64,000 bases of DNA from assembly GCF_034931305.1 (NCBI RefSeq), contig NZ_JAYGHY010000007.1, positions 1 through 64,000 on the forward strand. The letters run 5' to 3'. The notes under the pieces were generated by a model that worked only from the letters and a program-made list of their open reading frames with translations, did no database searches and had not been told where the DNA came from. Source of the stretch: Cyanobium gracile_A. Its GTDB lineage: Bacteria; Cyanobacteriota; Cyanobacteriia; PCC-6307; Cyanobiaceae. Shown one piece after another: positions 27,141 through 35,224 of the stretch (within the stretch, counting starts at the first letter, position 1; each line of letters begins with the position of its first letter). Made by a program: the position numbers and the translations under genes.

Positions 27141-27225
27141 GGAGGGGTGGTCGAGTGGTTGATGGCTCCGGTCTTGAAAACCGGCGAATCGCAAGATTCC
27201 GTGGGTTCGAATCCCACCCCCTCCG
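27141..27225 (+). tRNA. trnS: tRNA-Ser (anticodon TGA)
   Basis: Full cloverleaf. Acceptor GGAGGGG (27141-27147) pairs with CCCCTCC (27218-27224). The anticodon stem is CCGGT/ACCGG around loop CTTGAAA with anticodon TGA at 27175-27177. A long variable arm GAATC-GCAA-GATTC marks class II, and the T arm is GTGGG/CCCAC with TTCGAAT. The discriminator base is G, and CCA is not encoded. It reads UCA and other UCN codons. It starts only 18 bases after the pentapeptide gene, so it may be processed from that message. Confidence 0.97.
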
Positions 27226-27286
27226 TCTTTATCACTAGCCCAGTCTTTCTTCCGAGCTCCGGCGGGTGCTCCCGTGGCTCAGTTGC

Positions 27287-29815
27287 TCACGGCCCCTCGG
27301 CGCGTTCCGCCTGTTGCCGCAGCTTCTGCAGCCGCTCCAGCAGCGATTCGTTGCTCATCCGGTTGTTGAGCCGCTCCGCCAGCAGGGGGAAAGCCATCGG
27401 GCCGGGTCGGGGCAGGCGCCGCTGCAGCCATTCACTTCCCCGCAGGCGCTGCAGGGTGCTGAGCAGACGACCGAGGTCCAGCTGCTCTTCCAGCACTTCG
27501 CTGCGGGCCTGGGCCAGCAGCAGGTTGCCGGGTTCATGGCGCTCAAAGACATCGAAGAGCAGGGCGGCGCTGATCTGAAGCTGGCCGCCGGAGCGGGCCT
27601 GGCCGGGATAACCGTTCACCACCAGCCCACTCACCTGGGCGATGGAGCGAAAGCGGCGGCGGCAGAGCTCCGACAGATTCACCGCCCGCTCCAGATCCGC
27701 CAGCAGGCCTTCAGGGTCCAGCAGGGTGTCCCCGTGCCGTTCGAGCATCTCCTCGAAGGGGTAGTCCCGGGCTGCCAGCAGCTCGAAGCCGTAATCGTTC
27801 ACCGACACCGTGAAGGTGCCGGGATGGTGGCGGGCCAGCCGCCAGGACCAGAGAAAGCCCAGGCCTTCATGCACGAAACGTCCTTCAAAGGGGTAGGCGT
27901 AGAGATGGCTGCCCTCCCGGGTGTGGCACACCTCCACCAGAAACTGCTGGCACCGGGGCAGGGCGGAGAGCAGCACCTGGCGCTCCAGCAGCGGCCGCAG
28001 GGCCTGCAGCTCTGGGGTGTCCAGCGCCAAGCCCTTCTCGCCGTCGAGGGCACGGGCGCAGCGATCCACCTCCTGGCGCAGGTGGGCGCTGAGCAGATCG
28101 GAGAGGGCCATCTGGCCGCCCCCCCAGGCCGGCACCATGGCGCTGCGACGCGTCGTGGCCTTGACCATCGCGGTCATCTCCCGCAGCCGCACGAACTCCA
28201 GCTGGCGGCCGGCGAAGAAGAAGACATCCCCGGGTTTGAGCCGGCTGATGAACACTTCCTCCACGTGGCCCAGCACGGCCCCACGCACGAAACGGACGGT
28301 CACGGACCGATCGGCGCTGATCGTGCCGATGTTGAGCCGGTGCAGGCGGGCCACGGCCGTCTCCCGCACCACGAAGCGCTGGGGGACGCCCGCGCTCGCC
28401 TCCAGCGGCTCCCGCTCCAGCTTGCGGTAGCGCGGGTAGGCGCCCAGGCAGTCGCCCCCGTCCTCGAGAAAGCGCAGGCACCAGTCCCAGTGGCTCCGCT
28501 CCAGCTGGCGGTAACTCCAGCTGCGGCGCACGGCCTCAAATGTGGCTTCGGGCTCGAAGCCCGGACCGCAGGCCAGGCTCACCAGGTGCTGCAGCAGCAC
28601 ATCCAGCGGCGCCTGCGGCGGACGGCGGTGTTCCACCAACCCTTCCCCCAGCCCCCGGCGCATCGCTGACACCTCCAGCAGTTCCAGGGCGTTGGTGGGC
28701 ATGAACAGCACCTGGGCCGTGCCGCCGGGCGCATGGGCCGAACGGCCCGCCCGCTGCAGCAGCCGGGCCAGGTTCTTGGCACTGCCGATCTGCACCACCC
28801 GCTCCACAGGCTGAAAGTCCACCCCCAGATCGAGGGAGCTGGTGCAGACCACCCAGCGGATCGCGGCGGCCTTCACCCCCGCCTCAATGGCTTCACGGGC
28901 GGCCCGGTCGATGGCGCTGTGGTGCAGGGCCAGGGCCCCGTCCATTTCCGGGCAGGCGAAGCGCAGGCACTGGTGCCAGCGCTCGGCCTGGTTGCGGGTG
29001 TTGGTGAACAGCAGGGTGGAGACATCCGGCTCCATGGCCGCCACCAGCTCCTCGTACATGCGCAGGCCCAGATGGCCGGCCCAGGGGAAGCCGTCGATGC
29101 TGTCGGGCAGCAGGCTGCGGATCTGTGTGTCCCGCCGGATCCGCGCCGTGATGATGCGCGGCTCGATGCCGACACCCACCGCGGCCCGGGCCGCCTCTTC
29201 CAGGTTGCCGATGGTGGCGCTGATCGCCCAGGTGCGCAGGGCCGGCCGCCGGCTCCGCAGCCAGCTCAGGCAGAGCTCGCTCTGGGAGCCCCGCTTGCTG
29301 CCCATCAGCTCGTGCCATTCGTCGATCACCACCGCCTCGAGGTCGGCGAACAACGCCTCGGCCCGGGGGCCGGCCAGCAGCAGCGAGAGGGACTCGGGGG
29401 TGGTGATCAGGATCTGCGGCGGCAGCTTCAGCTGCTTACCGCGTTCGTGGCTGCTGGTGTCACCGTTGCGCAGTCCCACCCGCAGCGGCCAGCCCATGGT
29501 GTCGATCGGTTCCCGGATCGCCAGCAGCAGGTCGCGGCTCAGGGCCCGCAGGGGCGTCAGCACCACCAGACGCAGCCCGCCATCCGGTCCGGCTCCCCTC
29601 TTCGGTCCGGCGCCATCGTTCTCGGCCAGCATCGCCGCGATCGGCCCCATCACGGCGGCGTAGGTCTTGCCGGAGCCGGTGGGCACCTGGATCAGGCCGC
29701 TGCCCCCTTCCAGGTAGGCACGCCAGCACTGCCGCTGGAACGGCATCGGCCGCCAGCCGCGGCGAGAGAACCAGTCCTCGATGGGCCGCAGCGCTGCCGC
29801 GAAGGAACGGGTCAA
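27287..29815 (-). CDS. Ligase-associated DEXH-box helicase (Lhr-type)
   Basis: An 842-residue superfamily 2 helicase of the bacterial Lhr-core/ligase-associated group. Walker A is VPTGSGKTYAAV and motif II is DEWHELMGSKRG (DEWH box). Motif III is WAISATIGN, motif IV lies near LLFTNTRNQAERW, and motif VI is LLQRAGRSAHAPGG. A long C-terminal Lhr-specific half follows. Genes of this family normally sit with an ATP-dependent ligase and an MBL exonuclease; here those two lie 3.7 kb away on the same strand beyond a membrane cassette. It starts 13 bases after the DUF350 stop, so both are probably cotranscribed, and it converges with tRNA-Ser. Confidence 0.92.
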   Translation of the reverse strand: MTRSFAAALRPIEDWFSRRGWRPMPFQRQCWRAYLEGGSGLIQVPTGSGKTYAAVMGPIAAMLAENDGAGPKRGAGPDGGLRLVVLTPLRALSRDLLLAIREPIDTMGWPLRVGLRNGDTSSHERGKQLKLPPQILITTPESLSLLLAGPRAEALFADLEAVVIDEWHELMGSKRGSQSELCLSWLRSRRPALRTWAISATIGNLEEAARAAVGVGIEPRIITARIRRDTQIRSLLPDSIDGFPWAGHLGLRMYEELVAAMEPDVSTLLFTNTRNQAERWHQCLRFACPEMDGALALHHSAIDRAAREAIEAGVKAAAIRWVVCTSSLDLGVDFQPVERVVQIGSAKNLARLLQRAGRSAHAPGGTAQVLFMPTNALELLEVSAMRRGLGEGLVEHRRPPQAPLDVLLQHLVSLACGPGFEPEATFEAVRRSWSYRQLERSHWDWCLRFLEDGGDCLGAYPRYRKLEREPLEASAGVPQRFVVRETAVARLHRLNIGTISADRSVTVRFVRGAVLGHVEEVFISRLKPGDVFFFAGRQLEFVRLREMTAMVKATTRRSAMVPAWGGGQMALSDLLSAHLRQEVDRCARALDGEKGLALDTPELQALRPLLERQVLLSALPRCQQFLVEVCHTREGSHLYAYPFEGRFVHEGLGFLWSWRLARHHPGTFTVSVNDYGFELLAARDYPFEEMLERHGDTLLDPEGLLADLERAVNLSELCRRRFRSIAQVSGLVVNGYPGQARSGGQLQISAALLFDVFERHEPGNLLLAQARSEVLEEQLDLGRLLSTLQRLRGSEWLQRRLPRPGPMAFPLLAERLNNRMSNESLLERLQKLRQQAERAEGP

Positions 29816-29828
29816 GGGGGGCGGCGGA

Positions 29829-30038
29829 TCAGGTGGAGAGCACGGCCACCACCACGGCGGCGATGGCCAGGATCACCGCCCCCAGCACCACCCCGGCGGC
29901 GATGTTGCCGCGGCGGATCTCGGCCCGGTAGTCGATCGGGGAAAGGCGATCGAAGAGCAGCAGCCCGAGGTAGATCAGGATGATGCCCAGAAAGGTCCAG
30001 CCGACCATCAGCAGCATCTGGAGCAGTGGTTTGACCAT
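29829..30038 (-). CDS. DUF350 small membrane protein
   Basis: A 69-residue protein with two hydrophobic helices joined by a polar loop (FDRLSPIDYRAEIRRGN), the DUF350 pattern in which the second helix opens NIAAGVVLGAVILA. Many DUF350 proteins carry two such units; this has one. The biochemical function is not established; family members recur beside DUF4178 and spermidine-synthase-like genes. It reads towards the helicase (13 bases apart) and is divergent, with 54 bases between starts, from the operon holding the 344-residue protein, the synthase and DUF4178. Confidence 0.85.
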   Translation of the reverse strand: MVKPLLQMLLMVGWTFLGIILIYLGLLLFDRLSPIDYRAEIRRGNIAAGVVLGAVILAIAAVVVAVLST

Positions 30039-30092
30039 CCCCTCGTTTCAACGCCACCCCCACCGTAGGGATGGACAGGAGGCCAGCTCCTG

Positions 30093-31127
30093 ATGGCGGC
30101 GGCATCCCTGGACGGGCGGCGTGATCCGGCCCTGCTGCTCTGGCCCCTGGCCAGCCTGCTGCTGCCGCTGCTGCCCCTGCTGGTGCTGCTGCTGTCGGCC
30201 GTGGAGTGGCCCCGGCGGCTGGTGATGGTGGTGCCGGAAGGGGAGCGCGTGCTCAGTGCCCCCTTTGAGCTGCGGGACGGTTGGCTGGGCGGCCCTCGGC
30301 TGGCGCTGACGGCCGAGATCCCGCCCAACAGCTCGATCGAGCTGGATGTGGCCCTCCTTGATGCAACCGGCCGCACCGTGCTGGATCTCACCAAGGACGG
30401 GTGGCGTGCCAGTGGCGTCTGGGCGGAGGGGGGGGAGAGCGGTACCTGGCAGGAAGACGATGCGGGCCTGGCTCTGGCGATGCGGCCAGGGCAGAGCGGC
30501 CGCTTCCAGCTGGCGGTGCAGGTGCAGGATCTGCTCGATGAAGCGGGCCGCACGCTGCCCAATCCGGTTGTCGTGCGCGGCAGCATTCGCAACCACAGCG
30601 TCGACGCCCCCCTGCTGCTGTTCACCGCCGTGCTGTCGCTGGCGGTGGTGCAGGTGCTGCTGCTGGCCAGCTACCGCATCGGCCGGGGCCGCTGGGTCCA
30701 GCGCAGCCAGGAGGCCAGTGCCGCAATCCGCTGTGAAGCTGGAGGCCCGGGGCTGCTGCGACTGGATGTCGTGGCGCGCTGGGAGCTGCCCCACGACAAT
30801 CCACCGCTGGGGCAGCCCCCGGGCCCGGCGGCCCTGGAGCTGCGGGTGAGCGATGCCCATGGGCGCCCGCGCCTGCAGCATCGCGGGATGGTGGTGGTGG
30901 CCCACCGTTCCGATGATGGCGACCACTGGTTGTCTGTCCGCCAGTCCCTGCACCTGCGGCTTCCGGAGCGCGGCAGCTACCGCTTTCGGGTCGAGCTGCC
31001 GGAGGTGTTCCGCGCCGATGGCGATGCCTGGGAGATCGAATGGCTGCGGCTCAGCGTCGAGGACGGTCGGATGACCGCCTGGCCGGTGCCCGTTCTGACC
31101 CTGGCTGGGGCGGAGGAGGGCCGCTGA
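30093..31127 (+). CDS. Two-helix membrane protein of unknown family (344 aa)
   Basis: Not recognised. One hydrophobic helix near residues 14-36 is followed by a region that looks all-beta (about 40-165: hydrophilic, with an ELDVALLDATGRTVLDL-type strand pattern). A second helix lies near 170-195, and a second beta-rich domain ends the protein (about 200-340, with RVSDAHGR and LRLPERGSYRFRVELPE). Topology suggests one domain outside and one inside the membrane. GGAGG (30077-30081) precedes the ATG by 11 bases. It is the first of four co-oriented genes with the small membrane protein, the synthase-like enzyme and DUF4178, which suggests a shared membrane process. Confidence 0.75.
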   Translation: MAAASLDGRRDPALLLWPLASLLLPLLPLLVLLLSAVEWPRRLVMVVPEGERVLSAPFELRDGWLGGPRLALTAEIPPNSSIELDVALLDATGRTVLDLTKDGWRASGVWAEGGESGTWQEDDAGLALAMRPGQSGRFQLAVQVQDLLDEAGRTLPNPVVVRGSIRNHSVDAPLLLFTAVLSLAVVQVLLLASYRIGRGRWVQRSQEASAAIRCEAGGPGLLRLDVVARWELPHDNPPLGQPPGPAALELRVSDAHGRPRLQHRGMVVVAHRSDDGDHWLSVRQSLHLRLPERGSYRFRVELPEVFRADGDAWEIEWLRLSVEDGRMTAWPVPVLTLAGAEEGR

Positions 31128-31128
31128 G

Positions 31129-31362
31129 ATGGCCGACGAACGCGGGCTGATTCTGTTGCTGGCCGTGGCGGTGGTCGCCGTCGGCACCGTTACGGCCGTG
31201 ACCCGCCCTGGCCTCTGGCGCCTCGGCCAGGACGGCACCCCCGCTGCCGGCAGCGGTGTGCGCTACGGCGGCAGCTACCGGGCCGGACGATGGGTGGCGG
31301 CCCCGACACGCCGCCAGGACTGGTCGGGCTTCCAGGGGCGCGGACCGGGCGCGGCCAAGTGA
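31129..31362 (+). CDS. Small membrane protein with Gly/Arg-rich tail (77 aa)
   Basis: An N-terminal hydrophobic helix (ILLLAVAVVAVGTVTAV, about residues 8-24) is followed by a Gly/Arg/Trp-rich tail (SGVRYGGSYRAGRW and FQGRGPGAAK). It begins two bases after the stop of the 344-residue protein, and its stop codon overlaps the GTG start of the synthase-like gene (GTGA at 31359-31362). That tight packing is the main evidence that it is a real gene. I do not recognise the family. Confidence 0.65.
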   Translation: MADERGLILLLAVAVVAVGTVTAVTRPGLWRLGQDGTPAAGSGVRYGGSYRAGRWVAAPTRRQDWSGFQGRGPGAAK

Positions 31363-32906
31363 CGCTTCGGACCCTTCCGGCCCTGACCTCCCTGCAGGTG
31401 CGGGTGCTGCTGGCGGCGGCGGCCCTTTCCTCCACGGTCAGCCTGGTGCTGGAACTGATGTTGGCCACCCAGGCCAGCTACCTGCTGGGCGACCATGCCC
31501 TGGCCACAGGCGTGGTGATCGGCACGTTCCTGGCCGCCATGGGGCTGGGCGCCTGGCTGAGTCAGTTCCTGGCCGTTGGCCCCGAACCCGGCTTCGTGCT
31601 GCTGCAGTGGTTTCTGGCCGTGGAACTGGCCCTGGCTCCCCTGTGCCTGCTGGCGCCCCTGGCCCTGTTCGCCCTTTTCCGGGTGGGCGGGCCGGTGTGG
31701 CTGGCTCTGGTGGTCTGCACCGTGCTGGTGGGGGTGCTCGGTGGCATGGAGATTCCACTGCTGACCCGGCTGCTGGAGTGCGGTCAGCAGCTGCGTGTGG
31801 CCCTGGCCCGGGTGCTGGCCCTCGATTACCTGGGGGCTCTGGTGGGTGCCCTGCTGTTCCCCCTGGTGCTGCTCCCCTGGCTGGGCCTGCTGCCCACCGC
31901 TGGACTGCTGGCCCTGGTGCCCCTGGTCAGTTGCGTGGCCATCGCTGTTGTGTTCCCGGTGGGACGCCGCTGGCGCCGCTCGATCGCCGTGGCCTTTCCC
32001 GTGATCGCGTTGGCCGGCTGGGGGCTGGTGCCGCTTGGGGATCGGATCGAGGATGGCCTCTACGACGATCCGGTGGTGAGCCGTCTGCAGAGCCGTCAGC
32101 AGCGCATCGTGCTCACCCGTCGCCGCGACGACCTGCGCCTGTTCCTCGATGGCCAGCTGCAGTTCTCGAGCCTCGATGAGTACCGCTACCACGAGGCCCT
32201 GGTGCATCCGGCGATGGCGTTGCAGGGCCGGCCCCAGCGGGTGTTGCTGCTGGGAGCAGGCGATGGCCTGGCCCTGCGGGAGGTGCTGCGTTGGCCTGGC
32301 GTGAGGCAGGTGGACGTGCTGGAACTCGATCCGGCCATGGTGAAGCTGGCCCGGGAGCAGCCGTTCCTGCGGCGCCTCAACGGCGCCAGCCTGGAGGACA
32401 AGCGGGTGCGGCTCGTGATCGGCGATGCCTTCGAGCGGGTGCGGCAGCTGCGGGGCACCTACGACGTGATCATCGCCGACTTCCCTGACCCGGCCACGCC
32501 GCCGCTGGCGCGCCTTTACAGCGTCACCTTCTACGGGCGTCTGCTGCGCCGTCTGGCCCCCGACGGCATGTTGGTCACCCAGGCCTCGACACCCTTCTTC
32601 AGCCCCAAGGTGCTGGCCTCGATCCAGGCCACCCTGAAAGAGTTGAACCTGACCACCCGGCCCTACGGCGTGGACGTGCCCAGTTTCGGCCCCTGGGGAT
32701 TCGTGCTGGCCCACCGGGGCCAGCGGCAACCGGCGCAGGCGCTGCTGCCCTTCCAGGGCCGCTGGATCGACCAGGGGCAGCTGGACCGGCTCTTTCCCCT
32801 GAGCCGGGACCTGGCCCTGCCGCCGGGGGAGCGGGTGCTGCCCAACCGCCTGCACCGGCCGGTGCTGTCCGACTACCAGCGCCAAGGGCGCTGGCGGGAG
32901 AACTGA
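31359..32906 (+). CDS. Membrane-embedded spermidine-synthase-like aminopropyltransferase
   Basis: A 515-residue fusion of an N-terminal membrane domain (about seven helices, residues 10-220) and a C-terminal Rossmann domain of the spermidine-synthase fold. Motifs: LDEYRYHEALVHPAM (substrate loop), LLLGAGDGLALRE (nucleotide-binding glycine motif), VLELDP and IADFPDP. Such membrane-anchored SpeE relatives are common in cyanobacteria; whether this one makes a polyamine or modifies a membrane component is not known. The GTG 31359 start overlaps the preceding stop. The longer frame from 31290 lies within the small membrane gene and is rejected. DUF4178 follows 80 bases later. Confidence 0.82.
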   Translation: MTLRTLPALTSLQVRVLLAAAALSSTVSLVLELMLATQASYLLGDHALATGVVIGTFLAAMGLGAWLSQFLAVGPEPGFVLLQWFLAVELALAPLCLLAPLALFALFRVGGPVWLALVVCTVLVGVLGGMEIPLLTRLLECGQQLRVALARVLALDYLGALVGALLFPLVLLPWLGLLPTAGLLALVPLVSCVAIAVVFPVGRRWRRSIAVAFPVIALAGWGLVPLGDRIEDGLYDDPVVSRLQSRQQRIVLTRRRDDLRLFLDGQLQFSSLDEYRYHEALVHPAMALQGRPQRVLLLGAGDGLALREVLRWPGVRQVDVLELDPAMVKLAREQPFLRRLNGASLEDKRVRLVIGDAFERVRQLRGTYDVIIADFPDPATPPLARLYSVTFYGRLLRRLAPDGMLVTQASTPFFSPKVLASIQATLKELNLTTRPYGVDVPSFGPWGFVLAHRGQRQPAQALLPFQGRWIDQGQLDRLFPLSRDLALPPGERVLPNRLHRPVLSDYQRQGRWREN

Positions 32907-32986
32907 TCAGCGCCTTTCGCGGAGTCGGTCCACCAGCCTCCATAAGCTGTGCCAGCCGGCTGTGATGGTCCGGCCCCTGCGCACCG

Positions 32987-33580
32987 ATGGCTGTCTGGTT
33001 CCTCCTGCCCCTGCTGCTGCTGGCCGCCGTTGCCCTGCTGCTCCTGCGGCGCTTGCGCCTGCGTCGCCAGGCGCCCAAGCTGTTGGGCCGCACCCTCTTC
33101 AACCTGACCATCGGCGACATCGTCCAGTACGACGGCCGCGACTGGGTGGTGGAAGACCGGCTCCTCTACGACGACGCCGGCTTCCAGTGGCTGGAGTACC
33201 TGCTGCGCGACGGCAACGATGGCCGCTGGCTCAGCGTCTGCGAGGACGACTGGCTGGAAGTGAGCTGGCTGGAGGACGCCCCGGCCTCGGAGCTGGAGGG
33301 TCTGACCGCCGATTTTCCCGATCACCTGCGCTGTCGTGGCCAGCTGTATCACCTGAAGGAAAGGGGCCGGGCCTCGGTGAGCGCCGCCGCCCGGGTGATG
33401 AACCGGCGCCTGCAGGGCTGCCGCTTCGGCGATTACGAGGGGGCGGATGGCCGCTTGCTGTCCCTGGAGCGCTGGGAGGAGGGGGACGCACCCGGGCCGC
33501 CGGAGTTGAGTCTTGGCCGTCGCATCGACCCTGCCGCCCCGGTGCTCCTGCCCGGCGATGGCCGTTCTGTTTATCGCTGA
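32987..33580 (+). CDS. DUF4178 protein with N-terminal membrane helix
   Basis: A 197-residue protein: one N-terminal hydrophobic helix (residues 2-20), a basic stretch, then a DUF4178 domain opening with LTIGDIVQYDGRDWVVEDRL and containing WLEYLL and RWLSVCEDDWLEVSW. A second half resembling the same fold follows (GRASVSAAARVMNRRLQGC). Function unknown. Known context: DUF4178, DUF350 and spermidine-synthase-like genes recur together, and all three are present here. It closes the cassette, and its last ten bases overlap the end of the convergent DNA ligase gene. Confidence 0.82.
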   Translation: MAVWFLLPLLLLAAVALLLLRRLRLRRQAPKLLGRTLFNLTIGDIVQYDGRDWVVEDRLLYDDAGFQWLEYLLRDGNDGRWLSVCEDDWLEVSWLEDAPASELEGLTADFPDHLRCRGQLYHLKERGRASVSAAARVMNRRLQGCRFGDYEGADGRLLSLERWEEGDAPGPPELSLGRRIDPAAPVLLPGDGRSVYR

Positions 33581-35220
33581 CCGGCTGGATCCTCCAGCAG
33601 GGCCAGGGCACTGGTGAGGCTGTCTGCCGATTCGGGGGTGCGGTCGCGACGCCAGCGCAGGATGCGGGGGAAGCGCACGGCCAGACCGCTGCGGTGGCGT
33701 GCGGAGCGTTGCAGGCCCTCGAAGCCCAGGCTGAAGACCAGCAGTGGCTCCACAGCCCTCACCGGGCCGAAGCGCTCGGTGGTGTGGCGGCGGATCCAGC
33801 GGTCCAGCTCGGTGATCTCGCTGTCGTCGAGCCCCGAATAGGCCTTGGCGAAGGTGACCAGGCGGCCCTCGCCATCCCAGAGGCCAAAGGTGTAGTCGGT
33901 GTAGAGGTTGGCGCGGCGGCCACTGCCGGCCTGGGCGTAGAGCAGCACCGCATCGAGCTCCATCGGCTCGAGCTTGTGCTTCCACCACAGCCCGCGGCGC
34001 CGTCCGACGCCATAGGCCGAATCCAGCGCCTTGAGCATCAGCCCTTCGGCGCCCACGGAGCGGGCCAGCTGCCGCAGCGCTTCAAGCGCGTCCCAGCTCC
34101 CCAGCGGCAGCACCGGTGAGAGGCGCAGGAGCCCGGTCGTGGGGGTGGAAACCGCCTCAGGCAGCCCCTGCACCAGATCCTCCAGGGCGGCGCGGCGCCG
34201 GCTCAGGGGCTCGGGGCGCAGATCCTGGCCCCCCCTTTCCAGCAGGTCGTAGGCGACGAAGGCCGCCGGGCACTCCCGCAGCAGGGCGGCGCCGGGCTTC
34301 TGCCGCCCCAGCCGCCGCTGCAGGGGGCCGAAGCCGGCGGGCTGGGGCGCCTGCGCCGGCCAGACGGTCAGCTCCCCATCCAGCACCGTGCCCGGCGGCA
34401 ACCCTTCGGCCATCCCCTCCAGCTCGGGGAAGCTGGCATTGATCAATTCCTCGCCGCGGCTCCACAGAAAGGTCTGGCCGCTGCGCCGGATCAGCTGGGC
34501 GCGGATCCCGTCCCACTTCCACTCCACCTGCCAGCCGGCGGGGTCGGTGGCGGTCAGGCGCTGGGCCTCCAACGGTGAGGCCAGGCAGAAGGGATAGGGC
34601 CGGCTGATCGGGGCGGCCGCGCCGTCGTCCAGCGGCGCCACCAGGGCCTGCATGGCCGCGGCAGAGGGCTCGAAACCGCCCATCAGGCGGTGGGCCAGCT
34701 CCGCCTCCTCCAGCCCTGACACCTGGGCCAGGGCCCGGGTGACCAGGCCCGCGGCCACCCCCACCCGGAAGCCGCCGGTGAGCAGCTTGTTGAACAGGAA
34801 GCACTGGCCATCGGGCAGGGCCGCCCAGATCGCAAGCACCGCCTGCGCCTGCGCCTCGGCCTCCAGGGCGGCCAGGGCCGGCAGCCGCGTGCCCATCCAT
34901 TCGGCCAGGGAGAGCTCCAGGGGCGGAGCCGGCGGCAGGGCCAGCTGGGGGAGCAACAGGGCGATGGTCTCGGCCGAGTCCCCCACCTGGGCATGGCAGG
35001 CATCGAACAACCACTCCGGCAGTCCGGAGCGTTCCAGGCAGATCTGCCGCAGCCGCCGGCCGGTGATCAACCGCCGCCGCCGCTTTCCCAGCAGCAGGGC
35101 CAGGGCCCAGGCGCCATCGGCCCCGTCGACCGCCTGGAGATGGGCGGCCAGCGCCGCCACCCGGTCCTTCGTGCCGGTGCTGCTCTCCAGCTGCTGGATC
35201 AGGTCGGCAAAGGCCTGCAT
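33571..35220 (-). CDS. ATP-dependent DNA ligase (ligase-associated damage response)
   Basis: A 549-residue ATP-dependent ligase of the bacterial LigB/C-like group that accompanies an Lhr helicase and MBL exonuclease. The adenylated lysine is in motif I VEWKWDGIRAQL. Motif III lies near GTVLDGELTVW, motif IV is AEGLMLKALDS, and motif V is LWWKHKL. An N-terminal helical DNA-binding domain precedes the core and an OB-fold follows. ATG 35220 is chosen because the extended frame to 35349 lies inside the exonuclease gene. It is four bases downstream of the exonuclease and overlaps the DUF4178 end by ten bases. Confidence 0.93.
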   Translation of the reverse strand: MQAFADLIQQLESSTGTKDRVAALAAHLQAVDGADGAWALALLLGKRRRRLITGRRLRQICLERSGLPEWLFDACHAQVGDSAETIALLLPQLALPPAPPLELSLAEWMGTRLPALAALEAEAQAQAVLAIWAALPDGQCFLFNKLLTGGFRVGVAAGLVTRALAQVSGLEEAELAHRLMGGFEPSAAAMQALVAPLDDGAAAPISRPYPFCLASPLEAQRLTATDPAGWQVEWKWDGIRAQLIRRSGQTFLWSRGEELINASFPELEGMAEGLPPGTVLDGELTVWPAQAPQPAGFGPLQRRLGRQKPGAALLRECPAAFVAYDLLERGGQDLRPEPLSRRRAALEDLVQGLPEAVSTPTTGLLRLSPVLPLGSWDALEALRQLARSVGAEGLMLKALDSAYGVGRRRGLWWKHKLEPMELDAVLLYAQAGSGRRANLYTDYTFGLWDGEGRLVTFAKAYSGLDDSEITELDRWIRRHTTERFGPVRAVEPLLVFSLGFEGLQRSARHRSGLAVRFPRILRWRRDRTPESADSLTSALALLEDPAGQR

Positions 35221-35224
35221 GGGC

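Noticed and set aside
27141..27225. tRNA-Ser as the attachment site of the siaABCD block
   Set aside because: Two native-looking genes separate them and no duplicated tRNA 3' end was found at the block's borders.
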